NCBI RefSeq assembly: GCF_030411995.1 | Contig: NZ_JASNRC010000011.1 | Coordinates: 124,001-188,000 of the forward strand | Length of the DNA: 64,000 bases | From: Massilia sp. YIM B02769 | GTDB taxonomy: Bacteria; Pseudomonadota; Gammaproteobacteria; Burkholderiales; Burkholderiaceae_D | Direction: 5' to 3' | Shown: piece after piece, positions 7,453 through 15,811 of the stretch | Position numbering within the stretch: the first letter of the stretch is position 1 | Layout of the letters: every line of letters starts with the position of its first letter | Program-made: the position numbers and the translations under genes | The notes under the pieces: generated by a model | Told to the model about the DNA's origin: nothing | Databases searched by the model: none | The model's input: only the letters and a program-made list of their open reading frames with translations

Positions 7453-7781
7453 GCCAACACCTTCCCGGCTTCCGTGGTGCAAGACAGGTTGCACACCTGG
7501 CCGCCGCAGCAGTTTTCCGTGAGAAAGGCCACCAGGTTAGTGGCCGTCGAAAAGTTCGCCTCGTAGATCACAAATCGGCCTTCTTGCCGCGACGTGACCA
7601 TGCCGGCGTGTGCCAGCTCTTTCAGGTGGAAGGATAGCGAAGACGGCGGGATGCCGGCCGCTTCGCTGATTTTTCCGGCGGCCATGCCGGCGGGGCCGGC
7701 CTGGACGAGAAGCCGGAACACCGCGAGGCGCGATTCTTGAGCGATGGCCGCCAGGGCGGCTACAGCATTTATCGTTTCCAT
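7449..7781 (-). CDS. arsR: ArsR/SmtB-family arsenite-responsive repressor
   Basis: ArsR represses the ars operon and leaves DNA when arsenite binds. The 110 residues form a winged helix (recognition helix region [19 protein letters not shown]). The inducer cysteines are not in the recognition helix as in the R773 type; instead Cys91, Cys92, Cys97 and Cys101 lie in the C-terminal stretch [12 protein letters not shown], like the Acidithiobacillus-type ArsR. It is first in the operon and reads away from the resolvase gene. An inverted repeat upstream (7817-7845) is a likely operator. Confidence 0.92.
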   Translation of the reverse strand: METINAVAALAAIAQESRLAVFRLLVQAGPAGMAAGKISEAAGIPPSSLSFHLKELAHAGMVTSRQEGRFVIYEANFSTATNLVAFLTENCCGGQVCNLSCTTEAGKVLA

Positions 7782-7928
7782 GTTTCAATAATAGTCGAAA
7801 TATGGAGTGTGCTCAATAGCTCATTTAAGCTGTAAAAATGAGCTAGGCGCATTTAGATCGATATGTGATAAATTGGCCTGCCAGTTTAAGATGGGTGCAT
7901 TTGAGTATGCCCAAAGGAGCCCGCAAGT
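7782..7928. promoter_or_regulatory. Divergent control region: ars operator and probable res site
   Basis: TAGCTCATTT (7817-7826) and AAATGAGCTA (7836-7845) form a perfect 10-bp inverted repeat with a 9-base spacer upstream of arsR. Closer to the resolvase, the imperfect palindrome TGGGTGCATTTGAGTATGCCCA (about 7890-7911) and the related GCGCATTTAG/GTGCATTTGA motifs look like recombinase subsites. Serine resolvases commonly act on a res site in their own promoter region. Assignments are by pattern only. Confidence 0.45.
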
Positions 7929-8666
7929 ATGCGCAGGACGAAGCCAGTAGCCGCGCCGATGGTGGCGCGGGTCTATCTGCGCGTCAGCACCGACGCGCAG
8001 GACTTGGAACGCCAAGAGGCGATCACTACGGCCGCGAAGGCCGCCGGCTACTACGTCGCCGGCATCTACCGTGAGAAGGCATCCGGCGCACGCGCCGACC
8101 GGCCTGAGCTGCTGCGCATGATCGGCGACCTACAGCCCGGCGAGGTGGTCATTGCCGAGAAGATCGACCGCATCAGCCGCCTACCTTTGCCCGAGGCCGA
8201 GCGCCTGGTGGCCTCGATACAGGCCAAAGGCGCACGCCTGGCCGTCCCTGGCGTGGTCGATCTATCCGACCTGGCGGCCGAGGCCCAGGGCGTCGCCAAG
8301 ATCGTGCTGGAAGCCGTGCAGATCATGCTTTTTCGCCTGGCCTTGCAGATGGCCCGCGACGACTACGAGGACAGGCGCGAACGCCAGCGCCAAGGCATTG
8401 AGTTGGCCCGCCAGGCCGGGCGGTACAAGGGCCGCCGTGCTGATCCGAAGCGCCGCGCCCAAGTTGTCGCGCTGCGCAAGTCCGGCTACAGCATCAACAA
8501 GACCGCCGAGCTGGCCGGGTACAGTGCGGCCCAGGTGAAACGGATATGGGCCGAGGTCAGCCAGGCCGAAGCGAAGCAGCACGGCGCGTTCGTGGAGGAC
8601 GCATTGACGGAAGCCGATGCCCTGGCCGCTGTCGGCCAGGATGAGCGCCAGGAGGAAAGGGCATGA
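7929..8666 (+). CDS. Serine recombinase (resolvase), ParA/Tn3-resolvase type
   Basis: A site-specific serine recombinase that would resolve cointegrates or dimers of the excised island. The N-terminal catalytic motif is ARVYLRVSTDAQDLERQ with the nucleophilic serine in VST; EKIDRISRLP and the arm region YEDRRERQRQGI follow. The C-terminal helix-turn-helix is SGYSINKTAELAGYSAAQVKRIW. At 245 residues it is slightly longer than Tn3 resolvases and resembles ParA of IncP plasmids. AAGGAG precedes the ATG. Its stop overlaps the next ATG (ATGA). Confidence 0.87.
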   Translation: MRRTKPVAAPMVARVYLRVSTDAQDLERQEAITTAAKAAGYYVAGIYREKASGARADRPELLRMIGDLQPGEVVIAEKIDRISRLPLPEAERLVASIQAKGARLAVPGVVDLSDLAAEAQGVAKIVLEAVQIMLFRLALQMARDDYEDRRERQRQGIELARQAGRYKGRRADPKRRAQVVALRKSGYSINKTAELAGYSAAQVKRIWAEVSQAEAKQHGAFVEDALTEADALAAVGQDERQEERA

Positions 8667-8887
8667 AGAAGCCGAACCAAGACGACGAGCCGTTTTTCAT
8701 CACCGAGGAGATTGCGGCCGAAATGATCGCCGGCGGCTATGAGTTCGAGCTGCCGCCCATTCCTTGCACCATCCGCCTACGCGACGTGCTGGAGCGCATG
8801 ACCGATGCTGAGCTAGCATTGCAGCCGGGCGAGATCGCCGACCAGGAGCGTGAACGCTGCCGGCGCAAGCCGTGTTCAACCTCATGA
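8663..8887 (+). CDS. Small hypothetical protein coupled to the resolvase, possibly truncated
   Basis: A 74-residue acidic product (MKKPNQDDEPFFITEEIAAEM at the start) translated from an ATG overlapping the resolvase stop. The last residues RRKPCSTS differ in character from the rest and the frame stops only a few bases before the attachment-end sequence at 8893, so its 3' end may have been altered at the junction. Function unknown. Confidence 0.5.
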   Translation: MKKPNQDDEPFFITEEIAAEMIAGGYEFELPPIPCTIRLRDVLERMTDAELALQPGEIADQERERCRRKPCSTS

Positions 8888-8892
8888 TCTGG

Positions 8893-8986
8893 TCATGGTA
8901 TTTTTCATGGCACTGAGCCTGATAGTTCTTGCAAATTGTTGTCACTAAAGGGTTTTGTGTGCTTGTTTACAATCGAGTGGGAGTGA
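8893..8986. other. Island end 1: arm motif plus guaA-type attachment core
   Basis: An arm motif CATGGTATTTTTCATGG starts at 8894 and, exactly 68 bases further, CTTGTTTACAATCGAGTGGG starts at 8962 and runs to a TGA at 8986. The core reads TIEWE-stop in frame, the normal C-terminus of GuaA. The same arm and core with the same 68-base offset recur at 12183-12275. ISCR2 begins directly after this core. Confidence 0.7.
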
Positions 8987-10830
8987 CGGGCACTGGCTGG
9001 CAATGTCTAGCAACGGCAGGCATTTCGGCTGAGGGTAAAAGAACTTTCCGCTAAGCGATAGACTGTATGTAAACACAGTATTGCAAGGACGCGGAACATG
9101 CCTCATGTGGCGGCCAGGACGGCCAGCCGGGATCGGGATACTGGTCGTTACCAGAGCCACCGACCCGAGCAAACCCTTCTCTATCAGATCGTTGACGAGT
9201 ATTACCCGGCATTCGCTGCGCTTATGGCAGAGCAGGGAAAGGAATTGCCGGGCTATGTGCAACGGGAATTTGAAGAATTTCTCCAATGCGGGCGGCTGGA
9301 GCATGGCTTTCTACGGGTTCGCTGCGAGTCTTGCCACGCCGAGCACCTGGTCGCTTTCAGCTGTAAGCGTCGCGGTTTCTGCCCGAGCTGTGGGGCGCGG
9401 CGGATGGCCGAAAGTGCCGCCTTGCTGGTTGATGAAGTACTGCCTGAACAACCCATGCGTCAGTGGGTGTTGAGCTTCCCGTTTCAGCTGCGTTTCCTGT
9501 TTGCCAGCCGGCCCGAGATCATGGGGTGGGTGCTGGGCATCGTTTACCGCGTCATTGCCACGCACCTGGTCAAGAAAGCGGGCCATACCCACCAAGTGGC
9601 CAAGACGGGCGCGGTCACCCTGATCCAGCGTTTTGGATCGGCGCTCAATCTGAATGTTCACTTCCACATGCTGTTTCTCGACGGTGTGTATGTCGAGCAA
9701 TCCCACGGCTCAGCGCGTTTCCGCTGGGTCAAGGCGCCGACCAGCCCAGAGCTCACCCAGCTGACGCACACCATCGCCCACCGGGTGGGTCGCTATCTGG
9801 AACGGCAAGGCCTGCTGGAACGGGATGTCGAAAACAGCTATCTGGCCTCGGATGCGGTGGATGACGACCCGATGACACCCCTGCTGGGGCACTCGATCAC
9901 TTACCGTATCGCTGTCGGTTCACAGGCGGGGCGAAAGGTGTTCACTTTGCAAACTCTGCCGACCAGTGGTGATCCGTTCGGTGACGGGATTGGCAAGGTA
10001 GCCGGGTCCAGCCTGCACGCCGGCGTGGCGGCCAGGGCCGATGAACGCAAGAAGCTCGAACGGCTGTGCCGGTACATCAGCCGCCCGGCGGTATCCGAGA
10101 AGCGGCTGTCGTTAACACGAGGCGGCAACGTGCGCTACCAGCTCAAGACGCCGTACCGGGACGGCACCACGCACGTCATTTTCGAACCATTGGATTTCAT
10201 TGCAAGGCTGGCCGCCCTGGTACCGAAGCCCAGAGTCAACCTAACCCGCTTCCACGGGGTGTTCGCACCCAACAGTCGGCACCGGGCGTTGGTCACGCCG
10301 GCAAAACGGGGCAGGGGCAACAAGGTCAGGGTGGCTGATGAACCGGCAACACCAGCACAACGGCGAGCGTCGATGACATGGGCGCAACGGCTCAAGCGTG
10401 TTTTCAATATCGACATCGAGACCTGCAGCGGCTGCGGCGGCGCCATGAAAGTCATCGCCTGCATTGAAGACCCTATAGTGATCAAGCAGATCCTTGATCA
10501 CCTGAAGCACAAAGCCGAAACCAGCGGGACCAGGGCGTTACCCGAAAGCCGGGCGCCACCGGCTGAGCTGCTCCTGGGTCTGTTTGACTGACGAGCCTGA
10601 AGGCCAACGATACCAATCAAAATGCTGCGTTCACAGCGCCGCGGCAGGGATCCGCCGTGCTGGTTGTCGGAAAAGGAGCCGCTAGTGGGAAAGAGGAGGG
10701 TAAATTTTCAGCGTTGCTGGCTCCCCGTCAGCCGGATTGGGTTGCATCGCAGGGGTGTCGAAAGAGTCAACTGCGGTCCAAAGCTGTTGGACTTGGGTGA
10801 AAAGGGCGTTTATTCTTCCTATACGTTGTC
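8987..10830 (+). mobile_element. ISCR2 (IS91-like rolling-circle element)
   Basis: The element contains the 497-residue rolling-circle transposase gene. Its right limit is set where the glmM reading breaks off at 10830/10831; just inside lies GTTTATTCTTCCTATACG, similar to IS91-family oriIS ends. The left limit is estimated from the known 1845-bp length, and falls on the last base of the guaA-like core. ISCR elements lack terminal inverted repeats and move by rolling circle, carrying adjacent DNA. Confidence 0.85.
9098..10591 (+). CDS. rcr2: ISCR2 rolling-circle transposase (IS91 family)
   Basis: This 497-residue Y1/Y2-type HUH transposase drives rolling-circle transposition of ISCR2. An N-terminal zinc-binding region is visible (CESCHAEHLVAFSCKRRG, then FCPSCGARR), followed by the HUH metal motif NVHFHMLFLDG. 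The catalytic tyrosine region is RLCRYISRPAVS. A C-terminal CSGCGGAMKVIACIEDP motif ends the family signature. The gene is intact from ATG to stop and has the full published length, so it may be active. It reads toward the glmM-sul2 segment. Confidence 0.95.
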   Translation: MPHVAARTASRDRDTGRYQSHRPEQTLLYQIVDEYYPAFAALMAEQGKELPGYVQREFEEFLQCGRLEHGFLRVRCESCHAEHLVAFSCKRRGFCPSCGARRMAESAALLVDEVLPEQPMRQWVLSFPFQLRFLFASRPEIMGWVLGIVYRVIATHLVKKAGHTHQVAKTGAVTLIQRFGSALNLNVHFHMLFLDGVYVEQSHGSARFRWVKAPTSPELTQLTHTIAHRVGRYLERQGLLERDVENSYLASDAVDDDPMTPLLGHSITYRIAVGSQAGRKVFTLQTLPTSGDPFGDGIGKVAGSSLHAGVAARADERKKLERLCRYISRPAVSEKRLSLTRGGNVRYQLKTPYRDGTTHVIFEPLDFIARLAALVPKPRVNLTRFHGVFAPNSRHRALVTPAKRGRGNKVRVADEPATPAQRRASMTWAQRLKRVFNIDIETCSGCGGAMKVIACIEDPIVIKQILDHLKHKAETSGTRALPESRAPPAELLLGLFD

Positions 10831-11069
10831 GGCAGCGGGCCAAAAAGGAATACGTCCATGCCCATCGAGGTGAAACCGGCTGTGAGCGCGGGTTCAAGCA
10901 TATAGCCCGACAGGCGCGTATCCTTGCCGATCACGACACGATGGCGGTGGTCACCGCGACGAAAGACACGGCCAGCCGCCATGCCGACGCGCAAGGCGGT
11001 TTCCGCCGTCATCGCGCCTTCGTTGGCTTTGCCACGAATACCGTCTGTGCCGAAATATTTGCGCACCAT
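10831..11069 (-). pseudogene. glmM: Truncated glmM (phosphoglucosamine mutase) 5' fragment
   Basis: The first 80 or so residues ([17 protein letters not shown] at the start, [13 protein letters not shown] later) are clearly the N-terminus of GlmM. The match stops at FLFGPLP, where ISCR2 begins; the catalytic core is gone. In many bacteria glmM lies directly after folP, so this is the relic of the chromosomal folP-glmM pair from which sul2 came. The same fragment is a hallmark of the ISCR2-glmM-sul2 unit. Confidence 0.93.
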
Positions 11070-11155
11070 AAGGTCGATTATCCTGTCGTCGGGTCGCCCT
11101 CAAAGGGGACATGCCTGCTGAACCGCGAATATAGAGAAATATCCCGAATGTGCAG

Positions 11156-11971
11156 TTAACGAATTCTTGCGGTTTCTTTCAGCGCCGCCAATACCGCCAG
11201 CCCGTCGCGCAAGGGGCGCGGCTCGTGTGTGCGGATGAAGTCAGCTCCACCTGCGGCGGCGGCAAGCTCTGCAGCGAGTGTCGCGGCCCCGACATCCCCC
11301 GGACCACGGCCTGTGAGCGCGCGCAGAAAGGATTTGCGCGAAACAGACAGAAGCACCGGCAAATCGAAGCGCAGCCGCAATTCATCGAACCGCGCCAGCA
11401 CCGAGAGCGAGGTTTCGGGAGCAGCCCCCAGAAAAAACCCCATGCCGGGATCAAGGACAAGGCGGTTGCGTTTGATACCGGCACCCGTCAGCGCCGCGAT
11501 GCGCGCGTCAAAGAACGCCGCAATGTGATCCATGATGTCGCCAGCGGGTGCCTCGCGCCGATCTGCCTGCCCGTCTTGCACCGAATGCATAACGACGAGT
11601 TTGGCAGATGATTTCGCCAATTGCGGATAGAACGCAGCGTCTGGAAAACCGCGAATATCATTGAGATAGGCCACACCACGCGACAAGGCATAGGCTTGCG
11701 TCGCGGGTTGATAACTGTCGAGCGAGACGGGAATGCCATCTGCCTTGAGCGCGTCCAGCACCGGCGCGATACGCGCGATTTCTGTGTCGGACGAAACAGG
11801 CGCGGCGTCGGGATTGCTGGATGCCGGACCGAGGTCGATCACATCTGCCCCCTCGGCCATCAGCTTACGCGCCTGCGCAATGGCTGCGTCTGGCGCCAGA
11901 TACCGGCCTCCATCGGAGAAACTGTCCGAGGTTATGTTGACGATGCCGAAAATGATGAGCGATTTATTCAT
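11156..11971 (-). CDS. sul2: Sulfonamide-resistant dihydropteroate synthase Sul2
   Basis: Sul2 replaces the chromosomal FolP in folate synthesis and is not inhibited by sulfonamides, because it discriminates against the drug while still using p-aminobenzoate. The 271-residue sequence matches Sul2 as I remember it over its whole length, with the DHPS motifs NITSDSFSDGG, GADVIDLGPASSNP, LDPGMGFF and SVSRKSFLRALTGRG. It is intact and lies 86 bp upstream of the truncated glmM on the same strand. Codon use and context differ from the host genes, showing it is acquired. Confidence 0.97.
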   Translation of the reverse strand: MNKSLIIFGIVNITSDSFSDGGRYLAPDAAIAQARKLMAEGADVIDLGPASSNPDAAPVSSDTEIARIAPVLDALKADGIPVSLDSYQPATQAYALSRGVAYLNDIRGFPDAAFYPQLAKSSAKLVVMHSVQDGQADRREAPAGDIMDHIAAFFDARIAALTGAGIKRNRLVLDPGMGFFLGAAPETSLSVLARFDELRLRFDLPVLLSVSRKSFLRALTGRGPGDVGAATLAAELAAAAGGADFIRTHEPRPLRDGLAVLAALKETARIR

Positions 11972-12182
11972 GGGGGCTTCTATAATAATAATCGAGCATG
12001 AGTCTCATACGGATGCTCGGGTCGAAAGGGAATCCCCAGGCGAGTAACCTGTTTGCGGTGATCCATTAGCTGCAGGAGCAGAAGAGCATACATCTGGAAG
12101 CAAAGCCAGGAAAGCGGCCTATGGAGCTGTGCGGCAGCGCTCAGTAGGCAATTTTTCAAAATATTGTTAAGCCTTTTCTGAG

Positions 12183-12275
12183 CATGGTATTTTTCATGGT
12201 ATTACCAATTAGCAGGAAAATAAGCCATTGAATATAAAAGATAAAAATGTCTTGTTTACAATAGAGTGGGAATAA
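12183..12275. other. Island end 2 (right attachment end), guaA-type
   Basis: CATGGTATTTTTCATGG starts at 12183 and CTTGTTTACAATAGAGTGGG starts at 12251, a 68-base offset identical to that of the end at 8893. The core continues to TAA at 12275 and reads TIEWE-stop. Bases between arm and core differ between the two copies and this copy is more AT-rich, so they are related ends, not a simple duplication. Chromosomal sequence with a terminator begins after it. Confidence 0.75.
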
Positions 12276-12322
12276 ATAACGGCTCCGCAGGAGCTGGCGA
12301 GCTCAGGCATTAGAGCACATCG

Positions 12323-12350
12323 AAGCCCCTGATTTCAGGGGCTTTTTATT
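12323..12350 (+). terminator. Rho-independent terminator, probably of guaA
   Basis: AAGCCCCTG (12323-12331) pairs with CAGGGGCTT (12336-12344), loop of four bases, followed by TTTTATT-type sequence. It lies 48 bases after the reconstructed GuaA stop codon, where the native terminator of guaA would be expected after island insertion. Confidence 0.8.
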
Positions 12351-12683
12351 TCCAATTTAACGGCGATACCAGTGGCCGACGCAGTAAAGCACGAATTATT
12401 GATGGAAACGACTTTTCGCGATTATGCTTACTTATCGCGCAATCCAAAGAGATTATTGCTCTGTAAGCGACAGCGACAGCGACAGCGACAGCAACACCGC
12501 GCCTGTCGTCACAAGGGTATCTGGCGTTTAGATAAACAACAAATCAGTTTCACTGCTTTCTGCAGGGCCGCAGTGTGGTGCGCTTCTCGGGATCCGGTCA
12601 GTTCAATGACCCGGTGGCAGAAGTGACGGAACATGTAAAAAATGCCTTTTTGAACGCACGGATATGATACCGCGGATTTAGGA
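12351..12683. other. Non-coding stretch with a CGACAG microsatellite
   Basis: No supported gene is seen. The hexamer CGACAG is repeated about four times near 12465-12494, and an open frame through it codes only low-complexity Arg-Gln, so I do not count it. The remainder shows no clear hairpin. It separates the guaA terminator from the first gene of the accessory block. Confidence 0.5.
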
Positions 12684-14054
12684 ATGCTTGGGCCGTCTAT
12701 GAAAAAGATGACTTGGATTCAAAATGCAATTGACCGTAAAGTTGCTGAAGTAAGTTCCGAAAAGAGAATATTATCAATCGCTCTTGCCAAAGCGGCAAGT
12801 CAGAGAAGTCTTCTGCTGACAGAGAACGAAATTCAACAACTGTCGTCTGCAATTCTAAGCGCAGAGGATGGAGCACTCGAAATTGATCTGGATCCGCTAT
12901 GTGTTCTCGGCGCGACCGAAAGCGACAGGCAGGTGAACTTGCAAGCCCTCGTCGACGATATAACGAAGTCACTGCCTGAGGTCATGGATGATGTCATTTC
13001 TGCGGTAACCGAAGCGATACCAGAGGCGCTGGCTTCGGTAGCCAGGATATTTAGTGACCATATGTCCGAGCATCTGATCGAACATATGGCCGAGCTCAAA
13101 CTGGCACATGAAGTCCGTTCCAAGGCAGTGCATCGTATCTGGGGTGATGTATTCGACCAACTGGATTTTTTGAGGCATCTTGCGCTGGAATGGGGGCATC
13201 ATGCGCAGGACCTTCAGAGTGGTCCTTACAAGCAACCGAACACGGCATTTGCATTGAATCGACTCGTTGGCCGGGCCTATGAGATCGTCGGCGAGATCGT
13301 CGCTTTGACAAAAGCAGGATATGCGGATGGGGCACTGGCCCGGTGGCGTTCGCTTCACGAGCTTTGTGTAATCAGCATGTTCATAGCTAAGCAGCCGGAT
13401 CGATGTGCCGAAATGTATTTGGCGCATCACCAGATCGAGGAATTGCGACTCTTGGAAATAGACAGGGCCAGTGGGACGGACAATGACCGCGACCGCGACC
13501 GTGATCGCTTTGTGGCGCACTTGCGCAGACAAAAAGTTCAATTGACTAGTAAATATGGATCGGCTTTTGGGGGAGATCTAGGGTGGGCGTCTATTGAGCT
13601 TGGCCGTGCCCGGACAACGTTTAGAGAGCTGGAGAGCCTTGTAGGACTCGATATTCTAAGGCGTGGCTATCAGCGAGCAAACAGTACGGTTCATGGTGGA
13701 GCGCTGGCCACGCTGACGCGGATAAGTGTTGAAGTAAGTGGAGCCGATAGCACAGTTGTTCCTGCAGCATATGGCTGTGAAGTCGCAGCACACTATACGA
13801 CCGCATCGTTATCGATGCTGGTCGCTGAACTTTGTCTCACGACGGAGAATGCCGACTTGATCACCATGAGCATCGTGATGCAAAACCATGCATCCAAAAT
13901 TTGTGAGCAGATAGCGAAGGCACAACGTGGGATGTCTGCCCAAACGCCGCGCGCAAAAATACTGATGCGCAAGGCATCACAGCGTCAATCTGCATCAGAA
14001 CGTAGCAAGACTCGCGGAATGCGCCGGGGTGTACGTGCACAGGGTACAAAGTGA
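12684..14054 (+). CDS. DUF5677-type protein of an accessory block
   Basis: Function unknown. The central part (about residues 150-350) resembles DUF5677: a helical domain with GRAYEIVGEIVALTKAGYADGALARWRSLHEL and later RANSTVHGGAL. Such proteins occur in mobile islands, often beside defence genes. An acidic repeat NDRDRDRDRDR sits near residue 270, and the C-terminal tail is basic. An alternative ATG at 12699 is equally possible; AGGA lies one base before 12684 and about 15 before 12699. Base composition is visibly more AT-rich than in the genes after 20876, a sign of transfer. It runs toward and stops 56 bp short of the DUF3800-type gene. Confidence 0.6.
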   Translation: MLGPSMKKMTWIQNAIDRKVAEVSSEKRILSIALAKAASQRSLLLTENEIQQLSSAILSAEDGALEIDLDPLCVLGATESDRQVNLQALVDDITKSLPEVMDDVISAVTEAIPEALASVARIFSDHMSEHLIEHMAELKLAHEVRSKAVHRIWGDVFDQLDFLRHLALEWGHHAQDLQSGPYKQPNTAFALNRLVGRAYEIVGEIVALTKAGYADGALARWRSLHELCVISMFIAKQPDRCAEMYLAHHQIEELRLLEIDRASGTDNDRDRDRDRFVAHLRRQKVQLTSKYGSAFGGDLGWASIELGRARTTFRELESLVGLDILRRGYQRANSTVHGGALATLTRISVEVSGADSTVVPAAYGCEVAAHYTTASLSMLVAELCLTTENADLITMSIVMQNHASKICEQIAKAQRGMSAQTPRAKILMRKASQRQSASERSKTRGMRRGVRAQGTK

Positions 14055-14110
14055 AAACAGATGTTGAGCCAAGGAAGAGCCTCGGCAGTCTTTGTGCAAG
14101 TTTTCGTTTT

Positions 14111-15313
14111 TTATCTTATTGCTTGCTGGTCAGCACAGTGCGGATCACGGGGATGGGAGGGGCCGCCAAGCGAATCCACTTCAAGAATCTGCCGCAGTTG
14201 CCGGAATCGATCATCCCCCAGGAAATCGATCGCTCCCGCGCTTCCAAGCGCATACACGTCGCTGGCGCGTCGCAAGCGCTGCAACAGCGGAGAAACGATC
14301 CCATCAACCAATTCGGCAAAGCCGATCACGTCCGAGTAACCCGTGGGGATCTTGTAGCCTCGCGGCGAGCTGGCAATGATCACTCCACGGTCGCGCAGCT
14401 TCGAAACGACATTTGACCGCAGATAATGTTTGTCGACGTCCTTGAAACCGAGCGAGCCGAGGTGTTCGATCAGCTCCGGGGTCGACATGAACTCTTCGTC
14501 GGAAGGGAACTGGGCGCGAAACAGCAGATAGCTCAGGAACGCATGCTGAATGCGGGCTTCAGTTTCCTCAGCCTCGGCAAACTCGCATAGGAATTGCGTA
14601 GCGGCGCGAAGCGATATCGTTCGCACCTGCTGGTTCAAATCGCTGGTGCCAGGCGCGGCAGGGTAATGGGTTTCAAACCGCGGCGGCCATTCGTCGATCC
14701 TGATCCGCTTCTGGCCCAGGAAATCAAGGAAGACCTTGCGGACCTCGGCGCTTACCTTGTTTTCATAGATCTTGGCTGCCGTACCGACGAGGAAGTCCGC
14801 CAACTGCACCAGCACCTCGTGCCTACTATCGACGACTTCTACCTGTGGACGCGAGAACAAGTCAGGGGCATGGGCGGTTTCCAGATACTTCTTGAAGCTT
14901 TCGATGAATTCGGCGCCCCCGTGGCCGTCAGCGTACACCGTCAGGTCCGTGAGGTTCTGGAACAGCGCGTTGTAAAGCCGGCCATTGGCAAACTTGATGA
15001 ACGAAGTCTTGTATGCGAGGCCGCTGTCCCGATCTACGCGCGACTTGTCTACTGCGACAGCATAGAAGCGGAACGGGAGTGGCGCCAGTGCACTCAGGAT
15101 GCGTATCCGGCGGTCTTCCTTTACCCGGCTGGATTTCATCTCTCCCTGGCCGAAGTAGTCGGCTTTTATCTGCGTGACGCCAGCCGTCAACGCAGGCAGT
15201 GAGTTACGCTCGACCACCACGGCCAGGACAATAAAATATCGCGACGCACCATCTTTCTCGGTCGCCAGATCATGGTTTCCTGATTCATCAATATAGGCTG
15301 GGTAACTGGCCAT
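14111..15313 (-). CDS. DUF3800-domain protein with C-terminal extension
   Basis: The N-terminus PAYIDESGNH (residues 5-14), the YADGHG motif near 127-132 and VQLADFLVG near 169-177 are the signatures of DUF3800. The family is thought to have an RNase H-like fold with acidic catalytic-looking residues, and is frequent in defence islands; nuclease activity is inferred. Residues about 230-400 form an extra part, possibly winged-helix (YLRSNVVSKLRDRGVIIASSPRGYKI), that could be a regulatory or DNA-binding module. CAGGAG stands 5 bases before the ATG. It is divergent from the large NTPase gene over a 498-bp gap. Confidence 0.72.
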   Translation of the reverse strand: MASYPAYIDESGNHDLATEKDGASRYFIVLAVVVERNSLPALTAGVTQIKADYFGQGEMKSSRVKEDRRIRILSALAPLPFRFYAVAVDKSRVDRDSGLAYKTSFIKFANGRLYNALFQNLTDLTVYADGHGGAEFIESFKKYLETAHAPDLFSRPQVEVVDSRHEVLVQLADFLVGTAAKIYENKVSAEVRKVFLDFLGQKRIRIDEWPPRFETHYPAAPGTSDLNQQVRTISLRAATQFLCEFAEAEETEARIQHAFLSYLLFRAQFPSDEEFMSTPELIEHLGSLGFKDVDKHYLRSNVVSKLRDRGVIIASSPRGYKIPTGYSDVIGFAELVDGIVSPLLQRLRRASDVYALGSAGAIDFLGDDRFRQLRQILEVDSLGGPSHPRDPHCADQQAIR

Positions 15314-15811
15314 CGTTGCTCCTGAGGATAGATCATATCTTGATTCAGAGGACTACAACTGGACGCCGGAATACTTACGACAGCGACGACTGAAAACCGG
15401 CGTCACTAATTTTCTGGATCGCCTGCGCTGCTTTGGCTGAGAAATCTGCCGTGAACAGCGGGTAAATTAGTGCTGTTTGCCTCCATAACCTAGATGTCGT
15501 CATGCACAATTTGACGAACTGGAGGTCAGACAATTTACCTGTGCTCAGCCGACAATACGTTAGCTAGTTTAACTCAGCAAATGACTGAATTGTTCATCAA
15601 GTAACCCCCCCGTGCGCGTTTGGCCGATTACGTACGCGGACCAGTCGAAGGTCAGTCTAGTTAAGCGCGAGCTACCTATACTTGCAACTAGTGCGATGTG
15701 CACCGTACACTTATCTCGAGAATGGATTGGACTTGTTCAGCTAATTCCACTGTTCCTTCATGCTGCTACATTCTCACGGGTTGTCGAATCTCTGCCACTG
15801 AAATTCTACTC
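15314..15811. promoter_or_regulatory. 498-bp divergent intergenic region of the DUF3800/NTPase pair
   Basis: No gene is supported. This is an unusually long gap for the density of the neighbourhood and should hold promoters for both genes. A TATACT box near 15677 could serve the NTPase gene; around 15690-15710 lies GTGCGATGTGCACCGTACAC, partly palindromic, a possible regulator site. A CTAGTTT-containing AT-rich part lies near 15560. Confidence 0.4.

Larger units (their letters stand above)
1..12275. mobile_element. GIsul2-type integrative island (left end outside window)
   Basis: Seen: an IncQ-type repC end, IncP-type oriT and iterons, trbJKL, an ars operon, a resolvase, ISCR2, truncated glmM and sul2 are contiguous and lie in an otherwise chromosomal context. 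The right limit is set by a sequence at 12251-12275 that reads TIEWE-stop, the usual C-terminus of GMP synthase GuaA, followed by a hairpin terminator. Known: GIsul2 carries sul2, CR2 and ars genes, and I recall guaA as its target. Inferred: the integrase gene and the left attachment site lie upstream of base 1. A second guaA-like end at 8962-8986 makes the exact unit structure uncertain. Confidence 0.75.

Noticed and set aside
12465..12494. CGACAG repeats considered as an attachment site or iterons
   Set aside because: Simple hexamer microsatellite with no symmetry or link to the island ends.
12372..12626. 84-codon frame after the guaA-type terminator
   Set aside because: Most of it is the translated CGACAG microsatellite (Arg-Gln repeats) and there is no ribosome site.
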